Below are positions 1 to 11,470 of a stretch of DNA of 64,000 bases, piece after piece. This stretch comes from Pseudorasbora parva. Its lineage: Eukaryota; Chordata; Actinopteri; Cypriniformes; Gobionidae. The notes beneath the pieces are model-generated. The model did not search any database. It was not told the DNA's origin and was given only the letters and a program-made list of their open reading frames with translations. The stretch covers positions 57,767,490-57,831,489 of the forward strand of contig NC_090173.1 in assembly GCF_024679245.1 (NCBI RefSeq), in the 5' to 3' direction. Numbering within the stretch: the stretch's first letter is position 1; each line of letters starts with the position of its first letter. Made by a program: the position numbers and the translations under genes.

Positions 1-1095
1 CTGTAATGTATTAATTGCAGGTCATTATTGAATAGTGATTACGTTACACACACACACACACTGACTCGGGTCCCCTGTTAGATAGTAAATCACGACGCCT
101 GTGTGTTTGCTGTGACATTTCTTATCATCACAAACACACTGTAAAGATTTAGAGTTTTTACAGCAATACCTGAGTTTAAAGGGTTAAATCAAGCAGAAAT
201 AGCTCTCTAATGTATTAATTGCAGGTCATTATTGAATAGTGATTACGTTACACACACACACACACTGACTCGGGTCCCCTGTTAGATAGTAAATCACGAC
301 ACCTGTGTGTTTGCTGTGACATTTCTTATCATCACAAACACACTGCAAAGATTTAGAGTTTTTAGAGCAATACCTGAGTTTAAAGGGTTAAATCAAGCAG
401 AAATATCTCTGTAATGTATTAATTGCAGGTAATTATTGAATAGTGATTACGTTACACACACACACACACACACACTGACTCGGGTCCCCTGTTAGATAGT
501 AAATCACGACGCCTGTGTGTTTGCTGTGACATTTCTTATCATCACAAACACACTGTAAAGATTTAGAGTTTTTACAGCAATACCTGAGTTTAAAGGGTTA
601 AATCAAGCAGAAATAGCTCTCTAATGTATTAATTGCAGGTCATTATTGAATAGTGATTACGTTACACACACACACACACTGACTCGGGTCCCCTGTTAGA
701 TAGTAAATCACGACACCTGTGTGTTTGCTGTGACATTTCTTATCATCACAAACACACTGCAAAGATTTAGAGTTTTTAGAGCAATACCTGAGTTTAAAGG
801 GTTAAATCAAGCAGAAATATCTCTGTAATGTATTAATTGCAGGTAATTATTGAATAGTGATTACGTTACACACACACACACACACACACTGACTCGGGTC
901 CCCTGTTAGATAGTAAATCACGACGCCTGTGTGTTTGCTGTGACATTTCTTATCATCACAAACACACTGTAAAGATTTAGAGTTTTTACAGCAATACCTG
1001 AGTTTAAAGGGTTAAATCAAGCAGAAATAGCTCTCTAATGTATTAATTGCAGGTCATTATTGAACAGTGATTACATTACACACACACTGACTCGA
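1..1095. repeat. satellite-like tandem array, ~205-bp monomer, ~413-bp dimer
   Basis: About five and a half near-identical monomers begin near 1, 207, 411, 621, 824 and 1034. Each has an ATTAATTGCAGGT block, a short CA run, the phrase GGTCCCCTGTTAGATAG and a TTTAAAGGGTTAAATCAAGC end. Odd and even monomers differ consistently: CGACGCC versus CGACACC, TGTAAAG versus TGCAAAG, ACAGCAA versus AGAGCAA, and in CA-run length. The true repeat is therefore a two-monomer higher-order unit. The array starts before the window and decays at about 1095 into AT-rich sequence. A lone partial monomer lies at 5240-5355, and the GGTCCCCTGTTAGATAG phrase recurs near 8575. Confidence 0.9.
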
Positions 1096-2515
1096 GTAAA
1101 AAATGTTTGGTTTAATTTATTGAAATTCACAATTTGAGTTGATACAATAAAGGATACTGGTTTAATAAATAAAAACTCAAAATATTATTTATCTGAACCA
1201 CATTCAATTTTTTAATGTTATGTTGTCAATTCTTAAAAATGTTCATTGTATTAACATTTTTTTTTTATTTCAATGAAATCTAAATTTTAACCCAAGTCCC
1301 ACGCCCCTGCTCACGCGCTATATGCATAAACATCTGAAGCACACGCCCTAAAAGCTGTATCTCTGACAGTGCACGAATGCTAAACTGAGCTATCGTTCAT
1401 GACTTTTTGCTCTTAAGTGGACACATTAATACAAAATTATGTCAAAAAATAGGAAGTATCCCAGTAAACATAGTTGGTTATGTCATAGTAGGTTCAGTTA
1501 AGTGAACGTACACTGTGAGAAAAAGTAACGATGCAATGATGAGCAATAATCATCCACAGTTTAGCTCACATAGATTTCTGTTGTGCAGAAGAGTTTTGAA
1601 AAAAATCACGAAGTTTTGACAGATGTGAACATTGCGATGGTAAAAAAACAACAACTGTAATTCATGTCTCAAACCAAATCATTCTACACAATGTCTTTAC
1701 AAAACAAGAATGACACTATCTACTGTTTATAATCCATGTTTCCATTACTGTACAAAATTATTCCTATAGGGTTCCCCTTTTGACGACATTGAAAGACTAA
1801 TAATTGTGTGGTTGCAACGTGTTCAGCTACATCTAATAGTTTTAAAAGTATTTGATTTTTGTAGATTCTGAAAATATTTAAATGGTATTGTAGAAATGTT
1901 GCAAATATCGGTCTCATTCATTTTTTGTTGTGTTAGGTTTTGAACATATAACAGTTAAATATGTAAGATTATTTAGGCACGCCTAAATTAGCTTGTATAG
2001 AACAAAGTTCTGTTGTTGTTTGTGTTTAAGTGAGAACATAATTCATGTAAATTGAAAAATGTTGTCATTGAATGTATTTTGTGTCAAAGCAATAATAAAT
2101 GATCCACAGTTTAGCTCACAATAGCCCCTTTCACACAGAGATTCTGGAAAATACACTGAAAATGTGTCCCGGGATCATTTGATTTTGGTTCACTCACACT
2201 GCAAGCGAATTTCTGAAATCGTTTCGTGCGTTCACTCACATCCTGTAAAGAATCCGTGTGAACACTGGAGATCATTGTGTCATGTAATGTCTCCGCAGCG
2301 TCTTAAGTTTGCTTATGATCTGCGGTTTCTCTCTCAAGACACCACGTGCGTGCATTTGTTTCTGATTTGATTATAAACTAGCGCATCAGGTACTGTTTCA
2401 CTAGCTGATGACAAACTGTGCATTTCTGCAGGAATTATATTGAAATATATAATCTTCGTAGAATATTTACAATTAAATTAAACAATTGATTATTTCAAAC
2501 ACAAATACATCTTTA
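1096..2515. other. AT-rich intergenic sequence, no gene seen
   Basis: No open frame here resembles a known protein. The phrase ATCCACAGTTTAGCTCACA occurs near 1550 and 2101 and appears inverted near 2770, so part of this stretch belongs to the same dispersed family as the inverted-repeat element that follows. Confidence 0.5.
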
Positions 2516-2925
2516 CACATTTCTCAATACTAAAGTGACTTTTTCAAAACTCTTCACACAGTGATTACAACTTCAGTCTGTGCAAGTGTAACAGAGGTCT
2601 GCTAGTAGTAGTTGCTATGCGAGTAAACCTCACTCCTCTGACCTCAAGAGATGCTCTAGCGACTGACGCTAGAGGTTGCAGCCTTTAGCCTCCTTGTTAG
2701 AGCGTCCGACTCTCATGCCGGCGGACCCGGGTTCGAGTCCCGGTCCGAACAGTAGGGGTTACACAAGCTAAACTGTGGATCATTGGCACTTGATTTGAGA
2801 CATGAATGAAGTGTTTTGTTAGTTTTTGTGGATTTTGAATGTGAAATAACTGCTGTGAAGCAGAAAGTTGGTTTGGAGAACTGTGTGAAGAGTTTTGAAA
2901 AATTATCAAAGTATTGAGAAATGTG
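2516..2925. mobile_element. inverted-repeat element with ~45-bp imperfect termini
   Basis: The left end (CACATTTCTCAATAC, from 2516) and the right end (GTATTGAGAAATGTG, to 2925) are inverted copies. The match continues inward through the TTTTCAAAACTCTTCACACAG motif. The element is about 410 bp and non-autonomous, and encloses a tRNA-like segment. A diverged relative of its right half is readable near 5990-6100. The superfamily is not determined. Confidence 0.55.
2679..2751 (+). repeat. tRNA-like segment (SINE head or tRNA pseudogene)
   Basis: A perfect B-box (GGTTCGAGTCC) sits in a fully paired T arm (CCGGG, 7-nt loop, CCCGG). An anticodon-like loop CTCTCAT resembles that of tRNA-Glu(CTC), and TAGC followed by GTTAGAGC stands where the D arm should be. 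The anticodon stem has mismatches, and the 3' acceptor strand TCCGAAC has no 5' partner. This is therefore a tRNA-derived promoter remnant and not a working tRNA gene. Confidence 0.45.
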
Positions 2926-3462
2926 GCCTAGCGATCGTAAAAACTGTAATTTAGTTTAATTTGGCAGGGCAAATCCCAGCATCTTCTCTAGTTTATTTGA
3001 GAAGGGTTCTGCCACATTGGTAGTTGAGCTCTATTGGCCTGTGGCTCACAAACTGGGTTTTCAAGTCTTCCCTTATTGAAATGTAAATTGTGTATGTAAT
3101 GTTCTAAAGAAACTGAAAATTAGTCACACTTAGTTGTAAATTTAGAACTGTTTATTCTTAATGATTGTTCTTTGCAATTGTATGGCTTACCATGTTTCAT
3201 TCAGAGCCTTTTAATCCTGATATTACTTTGTTAATAAAATTAAAATATTGAAAGAAATCTTCATAATCATTTTTAATATGGCTATACTGCGAAACAGATA
3301 TTCTATCTATGAACAAAAAGCATAGTAACTCCAATTTAGGTTAAAATGCCAATTACCAAATGTTAATGTATAATTACCAAAAAAGCATGTTAAGAATCGT
3401 TTTGGGAACCGTATCGTTACTCCCAGTATCAGAATCGGATCGGATCTTTAAGTGCCTTAAAG
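2926..3462. other. intergenic, nothing recognised
   Basis: AT-rich sequence with no supported ORF, terminal repeat or RNA signature. Confidence 0.4.
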
Positions 3463-4643
3463 GGTCATGAAACCCCCCTGCTGCAGCGGTGTTTTTTCAC
3501 ACCTTCGATTTGAAAAAGCTTGTTAAAAGGGGAGTGGTCGACTGTGAAAAGGTGGGATGGTATTGTGTGGAAAGAGGGAATGTTTGCATAAATAGGGGAG
3601 TGTCAGTAGGTGCATTAAGATTAGCGATACCAACAGCAGCAGTTACAGCGGTTCTGAGACATGTTCTTGGTTCACGTTGGCATAGTTTAGGCTACCACAG
3701 TGAGATTAAATGAGGGATGAGTACAGCCAATGAGAGAGCTATGAGTGGCGTGCAGCAGAGATCGCAAATCATTCAGCTCTTCAAAGTTCAAACCAGCATA
3801 ATTCAGTGAGAAATGAAAATAAATGTTATTCTGCATGATGAAATATTTTGCAAACGTGATAAAACTATATTTCTCCAAATATGCACGCTGTTTGGCAAGA
3901 TGAACAAGGCGCCGACGTGATAAGAGAACGTGAACCACCCAACATGCGATGCGACAGAGATGTGCAATTCTAGATCGGGGGAAAAGCGAAGGGGTTTGAG
4001 GCTAGTCTCGACCGCGCATCTGAAGCACAGAGCGACGCGCGCTGGGGTGCCGTGACGATCCGCGCTGTCTATCACTCGGCAGCTAAATCTATATCTGTCC
4101 AAATAATCACACTGTTTCACTAAGAGCCCGAACACATGCGCTTTAGTGCATGGCTGTGACCACAAATAAAACGGAGAGGACGTGGCTTTTGTTCATTAGC
4201 CTACAGATTGGTTATTTTGCACTCCTGACATAGATAGTCAACGCTTGCAGGTTCGGCGTGCGATTCCTCAAGTTAATTTTACTTTACCGAGCCTTTGTAG
4301 CAAAGGCTTCCACAGACGGCGCCGGTTACAGCTCGCTCGGCGCCCTTTACGTTACTTCATATCAGCACAACGCCTAGCTTTCCTCCTTGACTTTTCCGCA
4401 CGCTGCTTCCAAAACTTCCCCACCATGTCTCTACAATAATGATGGAAGACGAGCCTGAAGAGGTGACTGTCTCATGCATATTAACTAAATTATCTTGTAT
4501 GAATACTACAGCGCAGGGATTGGACTGAATGAGCTTCATGTCATGAATATATATCGCGAATCGCTCGGAGCGGTCGACGTCAGCATGTGCCCAGCAGCCC
4601 ATACTTGGGCCGAAAAGGCCGTGCCGACGTCAGCATTTGTGAC
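3463..4643. repeat. TTAA-type transposon end plus ~0.9-kb repeat with a distant inverted copy
   Basis: The segment opens with TTAA-like sequence followed by AGGGTCATGAAACCCCC, a form typical of the ends of TTAA-inserting fish DNA transposons. From about 3748 to 4643 it matches 33442-34343 in the opposite orientation at high identity, including the CGACGTCAGCATGTGCCCAG and GGCGCCGGTTACAGC blocks. Short ORFs are conserved between the two copies only because the DNA is. The GC-rich core with several CGACGTCAGC motifs looks like a non-coding transposon interior. Confidence 0.6.
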
Positions 4644-4789
4644 GTTGCTCCGACTAAGCTTTTCAAACCGGAAGACAGAAATCGCTCTGAAAAATGCAAA
4701 AATAACTATTTTCACATATGAATACTATTAATGAGTACCCTTAGTGTTTTCAATGATGTGCAGCATATACATATCTGTTTACATCATAT

Positions 4790-5239
4790 CTACGTCTCTC
4801 ATCCGGATTTGTGCCTTCAGGCGGGTGTGTTACATAGTTATCATAGCTATCAGAATCCGGTGTACTGTATTTTGCGTACGTGAGTTTTTGTTGTAGATGG
4901 CTATTGCTGCGCGTTCAGCTAGAATGCCATACAAAACCAACCCATTGGGCCACTGAATCTGCATTAACGACAACAGCTGGGGCAACAGCCTTAGTCCTAA
5001 TGGGTTATCATAGCTATCAAAATCCAGTGTTCGGCATTTTGCGTACGTGAGTTTGTTGTAGATGGCTATAAAAAATAAAAAGAAAAAAAATTGTTGTGTA
5101 TTGTGCTAATTAATTGAGATTTCTTACAGCTCTTACAGGTTGTTGGCCTTGTCTGTTTCGTTGCTTCTATTGCTCTCGCCTTTTTTGTAAGTTGCTTTGG
5201 ATAAAAACGTCTGCTAAATGATTAAATGTAAATGTAAAT
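4790..5239 (+). mobile_element. LINE 3' tail (L2/CR1-like)
   Basis: The segment ends in the conserved tail TTGCTTTGGATAAAAACG, then TCTGCTAAATG and (ATGTAA)n repeats. This tail is shared by many fish LINEs and the SINEs that use them. The 450 bp before the tail match 26618-27060 in reverse, where the element keeps some reverse-transcriptase C-terminal coding sequence. It is 5'-truncated, as expected of target-primed integration. Confidence 0.7.
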
Positions 5240-5355
5240 GTTATCATCACAAACACACTGCAAAGATTTAGAGTTTTTAGAGCAATACCTGAGTTTAAAG
5301 AGTTAAATCAAGCAGAAATAGCTCTCTAATGTATTAATTGCAGGTCATTATTGTC
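5240..5355. repeat. isolated partial monomer of the 1-1095 array
   Basis: From TTATCATCACAAACACACTG through ATTAATTGCAGGTCATTATTG this copies the array monomer (even-type AGAGCAA variant), directly after the LINE tail. Confidence 0.75.
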
Positions 5356-6676
5356 AAGTACTCCAACTTCTTTACATTTGTGCCTGATTGTATTAGCTGC
5401 CTATTCAAATATAGTTTCTGCTCTCTAAAATCCCCCCCGAAATCCTTTGTTCTTGAGATTTTAAGAGTGAGATTTGATTTCTTGCACAAATTAAAAAAAT
5501 TAAATAAATCAAGGACTGGACAAGCAATTCTTTAGGGTAATAAGGTCCCCTGTTAGATATACCTGAATATCTCACTTTGACACAAACACAATCAAAACTT
5601 TGTTCTACAGGCCAACTCGCACATCCTTACATGCTTTTTTTCAAAACTGTTTAACTTATGGACAAAACAATAATATAACACAAAACTGAATGAGACAGCC
5701 ATTTGCAACATTTATACAGTAATATAATGCAATTTCTCCTTCTAAAAAATCAAACACTATCAAAGCAACTTTGATGAAACTGAACACCAACACCAGTGTT
5801 AGTCCATTACCATCCATTCAAAAGAGGAAACTTAGGAATAATGTTGTACTGTAATGTAAGCATGCAGTGAATTATGAGCAGTACAGTGTCATTCTAGTTT
5901 TGTAAAGACATTTTAATTGTCTAATGTTCCTGATGTTAGTGTTGATGTAAACCTGTGCTGCCAGTGCTCTGGAAGAATGAGTTGATTTGTAAATGTAAAA
6001 TTAACTGCTGTGAAGCTGAAAGTTGGTTAGCAAATTTATAAACTCCTCACTCAGTTCTCCTAAATATTGGGAAATGTGTCCTAGCGATTGTAATTTCATT
6101 TCATCATGTAATTTAATTTAATTTGGCAGTGTATTTGGTCTAGGACACAGGTAACAGTAGTGAGGTTCTTTGTCTCACCTGTGAGAGTCTTCATGCATTG
6201 AAATGTAAATTACTTGTGGGGGGTTGAGCAGCAAACTCAACACACACTATTCTCTATTCCAATTTCAAGAACACATCTAAACCACTAGCCCAAACACATT
6301 ACAAGTGAAAGCACAAATAAATACAAAAGATATGATCCACATGAAATAAACAGTGCTTTTCCGGACGGTCTCTCAGTAGCTGTAATATAACACTGTATTG
6401 TCCTCACTGTAAAAAATAAAATAACTTTTTTATTAGTTAATCATTTTTAAAGTTACTTTTTCCTTCTAAAGCAAAGTGGCACGTTTGTGTAAGAACAATG
6501 TCCATATTTTGAACTTTATAGACTAAACTAACTATTTTTATTGAAAGAAATTGTGTTTTAGTGTGATTATGAAAAGAGTAACCCCTGACACTAAGTTTTG
6601 TTTAGCTCTATCTTCTCTCTTCAGCGTTTGTCAGTGCACATACGTCAAGGATTCATGGGTGAAGAAGGGTTACTCT
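5356..6676. other. AT-rich intergenic sequence
   Basis: No coding signal. A stretch near 5930-6110 is a diverged relative of 2800-2960 (shared AACTGCTGTGAAG and AAATGTG-CCTAGCGAT phrases). Confidence 0.4.
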
Positions 6677-6680
6677 TTAA

Positions 6681-7338
6681 AGGACAACTCCGGTGAGAAA
6701 TGACCCTCGGGGTAATTAACAGATGGTTATCGAGTAGATCGTTCTCTGGGATGCGGTTTCATGGAAATCAAGTGTAAAGAGTTTTATCTCTAAACACAGA
6801 TTAGAGCGACGAACGCTGTGCTAAGTGATGAACTGTGACTGAATCTCATATGGGCCGTTGTTTCCGGAAGAAAACACTGAACGCAGTAGAGAAAAAGAAA
6901 AAAAAAGTCCATGTCATTAGATTTCACAAACTTAATTCCTATCGACCAGCTCACTTAGCACAGCGTTCGTGGCTCGAGACATCGAGACTGTTTTCCAAGA
7001 TGGCTGCAGTCTGTAAACGCGTAATGGACTGTCTTTATAAAGTGTCTTCTTATTAAACTGTTTGTACACTTACAAAGTTCTCAATGCTTCGGTTAGCATG
7101 TAGGGACCCTCATCATGCTGCCGTGTTAGTGTGAGGCTATTTTGAGCCGTGTTAGTGGTATTAACTAGCGATTTAATTTCACTTATTCCATGCCCCATAG
7201 ACAAACATTATAAGCTAATCTGTGTTTAGAGATAAAACTCTTTACATTTGATTTTCATGAAACCGCATCCCAGAGAACGATCTACTCGGTAACCATCTGT
7301 TAATTACCCCTATAGTCATTTCTCACCGGAGTTGTCCT
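6681..7338. mobile_element. 658-bp MITE with long TIRs and TTAA target duplication
   Basis: The ends AGGACAACTCCGGTGAGAAA and TTTCTCACCGGAGTTGTCCT are perfect inverted copies flanked on both sides by TTAA (6677-6680, 7339-7342). Inverted similarity runs about 135 bp inward, through the GATCGTTCTCTGGGATGCGG and AGAGATAAAACTCTTTACA motifs. TTAA duplication is characteristic of piggyBac-like or Kolobok-like transposases. There is no transposase ORF. Confidence 0.85.
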
Positions 7339-7342
7339 TTAA

Positions 7343-7706
7343 GCGCAAGTTGATTCGTGAAGCACTGAAAACCGAAAGCTAGTATTTTAGTCTATAAATA
7401 TTTAAATATGGATATTTTTATTACACAAATGCAGCGCTTCAGAAGGCCTTTATTAACCCCCTGGAGCTGTGTGGATCAGTTATATGATGGTTAGATGCAC
7501 TTTTATGGACCGGCAAGGCACTGGCATTATAAAGCTGGGAAGAGCCAGGACTTTAATATAAATTTAAATAACTCTGATTTTATTCATTTGAAAAAAGAAT
7601 GTCATATACACTTGGAATGACTTGAGGGTGAGTAAATCATGGGCTAATTTTCATTTGTAGGTGAACTAACTGCTGTAAACTGGGCCCACAAACACAGTAG
7701 ACCCCC

Positions 7707-7737
<31 letters not shown>

Positions 7738-7785
7738 ACACACACACAATGTACCTTTTTTTTTTTTGATAAATAAAATAATGTG

Positions 7786-7851
<66 letters not shown>

Positions 7852-8200
7852 AACAAAAAATATTTACAAAAGCATTGAATGAGATCCCTTAATAATTTAA
7901 TAAAGTTTTACCGTCTGTCCACGGCCATGATGGATGGTATTAACAATATTTATTTGTAGAAACTGAAGACACACACATTTTGATGGCAGATGTATTTCTA
8001 ATTACATCCTGGTTGTTTAGATTTTTTAATCGTTTTTTCTTGGATCCTGTAGTATTTAATTTTAAAGCAATGCAAAGTTTGAAACTAGTCAGGGTATTTA
8101 GTAAAGAGATATAATCTATATAATGTTTGTTCCTTTAGTAAGCAGCCTGTTAAACAGCAGCTCTAGAGTCAGAGGACAGCAGGCCATTCAAACAATAGAG

Positions 8201-8247
<47 letters not shown>

Positions 8248-8596
8248 CGACGTTTGTTTAAGGGCTATTACAGTTCCTGCTCCAGCCTACAGGGGAGCTG
8301 CTGAGCATGGCCTTAAACACTCACACACTCTTAGGTCCCCTCTTGGTCAAAATTTTTAAAAATTCACCAGAGTGTTTTTTCTTGATTTTAACATGATTTA
8401 AACACACACACCTGTAGGTCCCTACTTGGTCAAACATTTAAAAAATCACCAGAGCATTTCTTTAGTTTTTTTACTTCATTTTCACATGATTTAAAGCATG
8501 ACCAACAGGGGACTTGAAAAATGTCCCCTCTTGGCTCAGAGGTCCCCTGTTGGTGAGTGTGTAACGACGCCAAGGTCCCCTGTTAGATAGGTAGAC

Positions 8597-8633
<37 letters not shown>

Positions 8634-8687
8634 GAAGTGTTGTGGTGTGTTTCTGAGCACATGTCAGGTGTGTGTCTCGTGAGTTAC
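7343..8687. repeat. microsatellite-rich stretch
   Basis: It contains a C-tract running into (CA)n at about 7704-7748, a long (TA)n at about 7790-7845, (GT)n at 8205-8245 and (CA)n at 8600-8632. Near 8330-8590 there are short degenerate direct repeats built around GGTCCCCT..TTGGTCAAA. Frames crossing the microsatellites are artefacts. Confidence 0.8.
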
Positions 8688-8862
8688 CTGTGGTGTTGAG
8701 CTGCTCCTCCTCCTCCCACGCGACTCTCGGGGCCGGCGGGGCTTCAGACGCCGCTGTTGAGCTGCAGGTGTCGGGCTTTCTCACAGCGCCACCCCGCGGC
8801 GGAGCCTCGATCACCTCGGAGCTGCTGCAACTCTCTAGATCCATCGGTGTGTGTGCAGACAT
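8688..8862 (-). CDS. first coding exon, unidentified acidic protein (copy 1)
   Basis: I do not recognise the gene. On the minus strand an ATG at 8862 (a possible upstream in-frame ATG lies at 8871) opens 58 codons plus one base, ending at the donor ACACCACAG|GTAACT (phase 1). The peptide starts MSAHTPMDLESCSSSEVIEA, is Ser/Ala/Pro-rich and ends in a Glu cluster (WEEEEQLNTT). It has no membrane segment or signal peptide. A near-identical copy of the same length lies at 23700-23874. Both are preceded by the same TGACGTCA-containing promoter-like DNA. Preserved length, frame and donor in both copies support coding; the function is unknown. Confidence 0.55.
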
Positions 8863-8987
8863 GATGTGCACCGACGCTGTATGGTGACAGATTGTGGATC
8901 TCAGTGAGTGTGTGTGTGTTGAACTCTATGCAAACACTTTGCCTGCTTCGGTCGCTCAGAGTCATTCTCACTCTACAACTCCGCCTG

Positions 8988-8995
8988 TGACGTCA
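8988..8995. promoter_or_regulatory. CRE-like TGACGTCA upstream of exon copy 1
   Basis: A full palindromic cAMP-response/ATF site lies about 125 bp upstream of the minus-strand ATG, in a GC-richer patch. It is kept in the duplicate promoter at 23991-23998. Regulation by CREB/ATF factors is inference. Confidence 0.45.
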
Positions 8996-9060
8996 CGGGC
9001 ACGAACAGCAGAAACATCAGAAACAGACATGAATCAGAACGGGAATCACTGGAGACTCAC

Positions 9061-9282
9061 CGGCTGTATTTCGAGGCTCCGGCTCTGGCTCCGGCTCTGG
9101 CTCCGGCTCTGGCTCCGGCTCTGGCTCCGGCTCTGGCTCCGGCTCCGGCTCTGGCTCCGGCTCTGGCTCCGGCTCTGGCTCCGGCTCCGGCTCAAAGGCA
9201 CACACTTCAGTTTGCTTGGTTTTGGTGGAACGGTTGAAAAGTTTACACTTTCTGAGGGCTTTACTCAATTTACTTTTTTTTT
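9061..9282 (-). CDS. Glu-Pro repeat exon, copy 1 (longest)
   Basis: The minus-strand exon lies between the acceptor TTGTTCTTTACAG|AA and the donor ACAGCCG|GTGAGT and is 222 nt (74 codons). It begins and ends in phase 1, which matches the phase-1 donor of the first exon. It encodes a basic stretch ([20 protein letters not shown]), then TEVCAF, then about 20 Glu-Pro dipeptides from a GGCTCC/GGCTCT hexamer array. Three sister exons follow at 19.7, 22.2 and 23.0 kb with about 15, 12 and 8 dipeptides; all four lengths are multiples of three. No known family is recognised. Confidence 0.55.
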
Positions 9283-9403
9283 CTGTAAAGAACAAATATT
9301 GATTAGAAACGTGTTTTATTAGCACAGATTAGTACAGCTGATGATTCACTAGAAAACGTTTGAAACACACGCATGTTTGAGTCAGAAATTAAATACACTT
9401 TAC

Positions 9404-9520
9404 TGTGCAAAAATATCGCTACAGCCAACGGCGGGGCATTTCATTAAGGATGTGAGGGCATATAGTGTGGTTGAAAACCCCGGCTTCAGGCATATGATGA
9501 ACACTATGGAGCACAATACA
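9404..9520 (+). pseudogene. hAT/ZBED-type transposase fragment (unit 1)
   Basis: The plus-strand frame reads IKDVRAYSVVENPGFRHMMN. This matches the conserved ZBED/hAT transposase segment of the form (K/R)DM-PYSVVE--GFR-ML--L. Similarity stops abruptly after MNTMEH, so this is a captured fragment. It recurs in every duplicated unit, on the strand opposite the EP exon. Confidence 0.6.
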
Positions 9521-11119
9521 GATGTTTCAAAGCTTTACAGTGATAACAGAAGATCGTGACGTGTGTCGTATCGTGAGACCTGTGCCAATATCAGCCCTGT
9601 GACTGTCCGAAGAGAAAAGAGACCCGGACTCATTATTCTCAGAACAATTATGCCCAGAACTGTAAATATAACTTCATTTAAAAAATATAGCTGCAAGCAG
9701 CAATTGTCGGGGCCAAGCGCAAAGAAGAAGACAAGACATGCCAGCATGGCTGGAAGTGTCAAACCAACTGCAACAATGAGCCATTAAAGAATTATTAAGT
9801 TGATTTTAGGCAAAAAAGCAGTACAATTTTAAATACAGTCAATAATAATGATGTAATGGTTTATCATTTTCGACCAATAGGTGGCACTGTTACTAAACTG
9901 ATGTGGTGTAGTCAGATTGAGGAGACAATGACACATGCAAAGTTTGGTGTCAATATGTCAAAGCAATGCAGAGATACAGCCTCAAGAGTCATTTTTGCAT
10001 CATAGCTCAACTGCGTTGCAGTGGTATATGACAACTGTTTTGTCTATCAACACGAAATCCATAATTATTTGTTCACATGGTCTGAAGACGATACGATTTA
10101 ATTTTGGTGAAAATTGGACAAACGGTCTAAGACGAGTTTGAAAAAGTAGGTTTTTAACCAATAACAAGATAGAGGGCAGAGAGGTTTGCCAAATATGGGA
10201 AAAATTGGTATCTATGTTCTCGGCAGGAGCCATAGAATGATTTATAACCAGTCTCATTGCAATAGGCTAATTTAATCAAAAGTTATTAGCATTTTTGTAC
10301 ACTTTATTACAACTTTTGACCATAAGGTGGCGTTGCCCGAAAACTTTTTGAGTACCTTCAGGACAGAGCGGAAGACACATACTGAGTTTTGTAATTATAC
10401 ACTAATGCATTCGTAAAGTATAGCATATGCATTTTATACCCTAATACTGCATTGAAGTCAATGGGAATTTCATGTTTTGTTCTATTATAGCGCCACCAAG
10501 AGGCAGAATCCCACCATTTTTTATATGTCCTCAGAATGAGCCCATACATATGTGTGTCGAGTTTGGTGAAAATATCTCATTTTGTTTTGGAGTTATAAAC
10601 AGTTGTATGAAAAAAACACGTAAAAAATGACTGACACCTGACTTTGATTGGATTTTACTACCCCTTACTATCAATATTTTGACATGTGGGAATTAGTGTA
10701 TAGCTATCGACCTATGTTTCCGAACTTCCGGCGCTAGTTTCGTCTCGATCGGAATGAAAATATAGAATGAACTACTATTAGATATTACATATTTTAAGAA
10801 GTAAAATGAGTTTTAAAAGGAAGGGACATTTAATGGGATTTGTATGTTTCATTTTATTGTTGTGGATTTAATTAGGGCCCGAGCACTGATGGTGGTCTAC
10901 ATGTCAATATTTAGTCAGTTATATTGTCACCTGTGGGCAAGAGTAAATTGTGATTAACTACTAATTAAGATTGAACCAAAACAACATCATATTTGGTCAG
11001 TCTAATAGTTAATAGACTTAATGATGTTACATTTCAAAGATCTTGAGTTTTGTTGAACGTGTCCGTGGTATCCTGACAAAGTCTGATGTTTCGGCAAAAT
11101 TTTAGTTATTCATAGTGCC

Positions 11120-11470
11120 ACTAGCTGGTCAAGTCACCTTTATTTATATAGCACTTTTAACAAGTCCAGTTTCAAAGCAGCTTCACAGTTTTAACAGGAA
11201 AATAATGCAACAGATTTTGTACAACTGCTCTGTTGAAAATGGTGATGTTATCCAGCTAATTTCAATTATCATGTAGTGTCAATGCGGGCAGATCAGTAAT
11301 ATAGTTGAAATTTAGGTGTCCCCAACTGAGCAAGCCAAGCCAAAGGCAACGGTGGCAAGGAACCAAAATTCCTTCAGGGCCAGGATGGAGATAAAAAAAT
11401 CTTGGGAGAAACCAGGCTAAGTCGGGGTGCCAGTTCTCCTCTGGCGGACGAACAAACAGTGTATGATTAT
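11120..11470. repeat. dispersed fish repeat inside the Helitron-like block
   Basis: The sequence from CACCTTTATTTATATAGCAC through CTTGGGAGAAACCAGGC to AGTTCTCCTCTGGCGGACG is a familiar cyprinid dispersed repeat. It is nested in the block, and its class is not determined here. Confidence 0.5.

Noticed and set aside
2679..2751. Functional tRNA-Glu gene
   Set aside because: Acceptor stem cannot pair and the anticodon stem has mismatches; treated as a tRNA-derived repeat.
3803..4165. 120-codon frame kept in both inverted copies (also 33926-34288)
   Set aside because: Conserved only because the whole 0.9-kb DNA is; no domain, and no codon-biased differences between copies.
7644..7856. Tyr-Ile repeat frames
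   Set aside because: Translation of (TA)n and (CA)n microsatellites.
9017..9325. Plus-strand Gly-Ser or Arg-Leu/Trp-Leu repeat frames over the EP arrays
   Set aside because: They are the opposite-strand and shifted readings of the hexamer; only the minus strand has splice sites and matching phases.
9535..9762. Hydrophobic minus-strand frame (VLGIIVLRIMSPGLFSL) repeated in all EP units, possible extra exon
   Set aside because: It has an AG acceptor (TTTACAG) but a weak donor and ends in phase 0, which does not fit the phase-1 EP exon.
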